Source: an uncultured Chloroflexaceae bacterium (GTDB lineage Bacteria > Chloroflexota > Chloroflexia > Chloroflexales > Chloroflexaceae). Taken from it: 8,375 bases of DNA. Position numbers and translations under genes: made by a program. Shown one piece after another: positions 6,419-8,375 of the stretch. Every line of letters begins with the position of its first letter. The first letter of the stretch is position 1. The notes under the pieces were generated by a model, which had not been told where the DNA came from, did not search any database, and was given only the letters and a program-made list of their open reading frames with translations. The DNA is taken from NCBI GenBank assembly GCA_937141995.1, contig CAKZQX010001064.1:1-8375 (forward strand), written 5' to 3'.

Positions 6419-6459
6419 CGCGTGCTCCTCTCAATTACAAATCTCCTACGTCCAGACAT
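6409..6459 (-). CDS. Possible 16-codon coupling ORF between pntAA and pntAB
   Basis: An ATG at 6457-6459, preceded by GGAGG, opens MSGRRRFVIERSTRWN and stops at TGA (6409-6411), 4 nt past the GTG start codon of pntAB. The peptide is basic and unlike anything I know. If translated, its ribosomes would finish over the pntAB start and could aid initiation there. A chance ORF is quite possible. Confidence 0.25.
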   Translation of the reverse strand: MSGRRRFVIERSTRWN

Positions 6460-6468
6460 AACTCCTCC

Positions 6469-7635
6469 CTACGCCGCACTCGCCTCAACGCCAAGCAGAT
6501 CACGGATACGCGGATTGACCACTTCGCCGTTGTTTGTCACCAGCGTGTCGTGGGTAATCTCATCTTCCATGTTCATTTGAAACGCGCCATCTTTAACTGC
6601 ATGACGCAGGAAGTTGGTAATATTGCGGCTATACAACTGGCTGGCATGATTCGGCACGGTCGCCGGCAGATTGGTTGGCCCCAGAATCGTGATCCCATGT
6701 TCGACCACCACCTCATCGGGACGGCTCAATTCGCAATTCCCGCCGCGCTCGGCCGCCAGATCAACAATGACCGACGCCGGTTTCATGCCCTGGACCGCCT
6801 GAGCGGTAATCAGCAACGGGGAGCGCTTACCGGGAATCGCCGCCGTCGTAATCACAATATCACTGCGCGCGACCACCTCAGCCATCAACTCGCGCTGGCG
6901 GCGGTAGAACTCTTCGTCCATCGCCTTCGCATAGCCGCCCTTATCCTCCGACGTACCGGTCTCCAGCGGCAGTTCCACAAACTTCGCACCGACGCTCTCG
7001 ACCTGATCTTTCACAACCGGGCGCACATCATAGGCCTCGGTGACAGCGCCCAGCCGCTTGGCGGTTGAGAGCGCCTGCAAACCCGCGACCCCCGCGCCGA
7101 TTACAAACACCCGCGCGGGCTTGATCGTACCCGCCGCCGTCATCAGCATGGGGAATATCCGGGGAAGGGTTGCCGCCCCCAGTAACACCGCCTTGTAACC
7201 CGCGATAGTTGCCATCGACGAGAGCGCGTCCATATTCTGCGCCCGGCTGATCCGGGGCATCAGTTCCATCGAAAAAGCAGTAACACCCCGTTCGGCAACA
7301 GCCGTCATTGCCTGCGGGTTGCCCAGCGGCTCAAGAAAAGCGATCAACCGCTGATCGGGATGCATCAACTCAAGATCATTGGAGGCCAGGTCAGGATTCG
7401 CGCCGGCGGCCCGCACCTGGACAATCGTATCGGTATTGGCAAAAACATCCTGGCGCGAACCGGCAACTTCCGCGCCGCGCTCGCGATATTCAGCGTCCAG
7501 AAACCCGGCGGCTTCACCAGCGCCTGGCTCGATCAGCACCTCCACCCCCTGTTTCTTGAGAGTCGGGATATCGGCAGGGATCAAGGCAACACGTTTTTCA
7601 CCGGGAAACGTCTCCTTGGGGACACCTAGTTTCAT
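6469..7635 (-). CDS. pntAA: NAD(P) transhydrogenase subunit alpha, NAD(H)-binding part
   Basis: This soluble 388-residue subunit (dI) binds NAD(H) on the cytoplasmic face and exchanges hydride with NADP(H) held by PntB. It starts MKLGVPKETFPGEKRVALIP, as in the family and in the related alanine dehydrogenases. The Rossmann loop GAGVAG is at 180-185. RISRAQNMDALSS supplies R128, Q133 and D136, matching the NAD and interface residues of Rhodospirillum dI one position off. The segments YDVRPVVKDQVES, EDKGGYA and DLAAERGGNCE separate it from alanine dehydrogenase. It lacks membrane helices and ends EASAA, confirming the split alpha subunit. The ATG at 7633-7635 has AAGGTG 7 nt upstream; six upstream in-frame codons are unlike the family. 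It is first in the pntAA-pntAB-pntB operon. Confidence 0.95.
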   Translation of the reverse strand: MKLGVPKETFPGEKRVALIPADIPTLKKQGVEVLIEPGAGEAAGFLDAEYRERGAEVAGSRQDVFANTDTIVQVRAAGANPDLASNDLELMHPDQRLIAFLEPLGNPQAMTAVAERGVTAFSMELMPRISRAQNMDALSSMATIAGYKAVLLGAATLPRIFPMLMTAAGTIKPARVFVIGAGVAGLQALSTAKRLGAVTEAYDVRPVVKDQVESVGAKFVELPLETGTSEDKGGYAKAMDEEFYRRQRELMAEVVARSDIVITTAAIPGKRSPLLITAQAVQGMKPASVIVDLAAERGGNCELSRPDEVVVEHGITILGPTNLPATVPNHASQLYSRNITNFLRHAVKDGAFQMNMEDEITHDTLVTNNGEVVNPRIRDLLGVEASAA

Positions 7636-7827
7636 AGACCTGCACCTTAACATTCAAAAAAGTCTTGCACCAGAGTCGTATATTCCGCTTCTGCCGCATC
7701 GCATCTGATGCACGTACGACCCTGCTTCGCATGAAATCAGCCCGCCGTCAGCACCGAAGCGAAACATGATACTCTCCACCCTGGCTGAGGGGAGTGCCGG
7801 GCCAGTTCGCCTGGAATACCATTCTGA

Positions 7828-7878
7828 ATTATAGCGCCTGCACAGACTCAGGCTGGGGAGCATCGGCATCCTATTATA
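7828..7878 (-). promoter_or_regulatory. Candidate pnt operon promoters
   Basis: Exact TATAAT hexamers occur on the minus strand at 7828-7833 and 7873-7878, about 195 and 240 nt before pntAA. Neither has a convincing -35, and neither is of the TGn type. They are the best -10 candidates in the upstream gap. Their exact match to consensus may be partly chance in this AT-richer stretch. Confidence 0.3.
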
Positions 7879-7970
7879 AAGGCGATATGGGAATTTGAAA
7901 AGTTGACCTGTGCAATTGTTTGACAACCAAACGGTTTGTTTAATGCTGCCGTCACAAGGGGGGGCTTTGC

Positions 7971-8087
7971 GCCTTCGGCAGGGCGGAAGATTCTCTTCTT
8001 GTTCACAACGATGTTGTGAACAAGAAAGCAAAAGTGCCATGTTGCCGCCGGCGAATCGGATTTCCATCGGGTGGAACGTTCGGTTTG
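7971..8087. repeat. Palindromic element E2 with a 14-bp central stem
   Basis: TTCTTGTTCACAAC (7996-8009) and its exact inverse (8013-8026) flank a 3-nt loop. GCCTTCGGCAGG (7971-7982) and the inverse-like GTTGCCGCCGGC (8041-8052) lie concentrically outside. The left flank matches E3 at 24 of 27 positions and the right flank (8034-8087) matches E3 (8313-8366) at 43 of 54. The stem sequence itself does not match E3. The left end of the element is unclear; CCAAACGG at about 7928 may be a decayed end. Confidence 0.75.
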
Positions 8088-8125
8088 CCCGGTTTGCCCG
8101 GTTTGCCCGGTTTGCCCGGTTTGCA
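8081..8125. repeat. 9-bp tandem array at the right end of E2
   Basis: CGGTTTGCC occurs four times in a row from 8081, followed by a fifth unit ending in A. The first CGGTTTG is also the conserved right end of E2, so the array appears to be an amplification of the element's terminus. Because the unit is three codons long all frames stay open, which creates false ORFs on both strands. Confidence 0.85.
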
Positions 8126-8170
8126 TGGTAACCACGTCACTTGTATCATTGACAGGACGTACCCAGTGGG

Positions 8171-8370
8171 CGTTCAAACCGGACGTTTGACCCAGATAAA
8201 AGACAGCTTCACCTGAATGAACGGCCCGATTCGCCTGCGGCAGGGCGGAAGATACTCGCTTTTTGATAAACATTTGCACTTTGTGCAAACGTTTATCAAA
8301 AAGCTACATAATGTACCATGCTGCCGCAGGCGAATCCGGCTTCCACCTGGATAAACGTTCGGTTTGAATG
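8171..8370. mobile_element. Palindromic element E3, 200-bp MITE-like unit
   Basis: The ends are inverted repeats: CGTTCAAACCGGACGTTT on the left and, read inversely from the right, CATTCAAACCGAACGTTT. Inside, GATTCGCCTGCGGCAG (8228-8243) has an exact inverse at 8321-8336. At the centre a 22-bp stem (8258-8279 with 8283-8304; one mismatch, 3-nt loop) begins GCTTTTTGATAAAC. There is no coding capacity. The unit resembles a non-autonomous element, but I see no clear target-site duplication and no transposase in the window. Confidence 0.6.
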
Positions 8371-8375
8371 CTTAC

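Larger units (their letters stand above)
7636..8375. other. Gene-free region upstream of pntAA
   Basis: No stretch of this 740-bp gap reads as a credible protein. It holds the pnt leader and promoter candidates, a small palindrome GCATC-t-GATGC (7701-7711), elements E2 and E3 and the 9-bp array. The open frames present are by-products of the repeats. Confidence 0.7.

Noticed and set aside
7848..8288. Minus-strand 146-codon frame with a Gly-Gln-Thr repeat, and the plus-strand Gly-Leu-Pro counterpart
   Set aside because: The peptide repeat is the translation of the 9-bp DNA array, which is open in every frame. The rest crosses E2 and E3.
7971..8370. CRISPR array
   Set aside because: There are only two diverged copies with no regular repeat-spacer pattern, and no cas genes are present.
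8171..8370. Integron attC site (conserved ends, variable hairpin centre)
   Set aside because: The design is similar, but the end sequences do not fit RYYYAAC/GTTRRRY, and there are no gene cassettes or integrase.

Overview
The window looks like a piece of a moderately GC-rich Chloroflexota genome, probably from the filamentous Chloroflexia (Chloroflexus/Roseiflexus type). The reasons are a three-gene proton-translocating transhydrogenase, a 7TM sensor fragment of a kind common in that group, a secreted protein ending in YLPLVGR (a tail I recall from many Chloroflexota exported proteins), and large repeat-filled spacers. No rRNA, tRNA or CRISPR array is visible, so the taxonomy is inference.

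Layout from left to right. (1) 8-373, minus: the first ~121 residues of a multi-membrane-segment sensor, ended by a stop inside a membrane helix; probably a broken gene. (2) 374-978: gene-free, with a 47-bp tandem repeat, a 15-bp repeat, a promoter for each flanking gene and a hairpin-rich pgsA leader. (3) 979-1647, plus: pgsA, phospholipid head-group synthesis. (4) 1648-2079: gene-free, with a large palindromic element (E1). (5) 2080-3387, plus: a secreted glycosidase-like TIM-barrel protein. (6) 3437-4192, minus: a CPBP-family membrane protease, convergent with the glycosidase. (7) 4351-7635, minus: the pntAA-pntAB-pntB operon, closed by an intrinsic terminator; its products form the membrane pump that couples hydride transfer between NAD(H) and NADP(H) to proton movement. 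(8) 7636-8375: gene-free upstream of pntAA, with two more palindromic elements (E2, E3) and a 9-bp tandem array.

The most striking signal is the E1/E2/E3 family. Three dispersed copies share flanking sequence (a GCCTnCGGCAGG arm, an exactly 13-nt left spacer, and the inverse arm on the right), but each carries a different AT-rich central palindrome of 14-22 bp per arm. The flanks stay conserved while the core changes on both sides together, so pairing is maintained rather than sequence. E3 also has terminal inverted repeats delimiting a 200-bp MITE-like unit. No transposase is present, so any mobilising enzyme would act in trans.

The protein genes are mostly ordinary. The exceptions are an ~80-residue Gln/Glu/Pro-rich repetitive insertion in a PntB loop and the truncated sensor.
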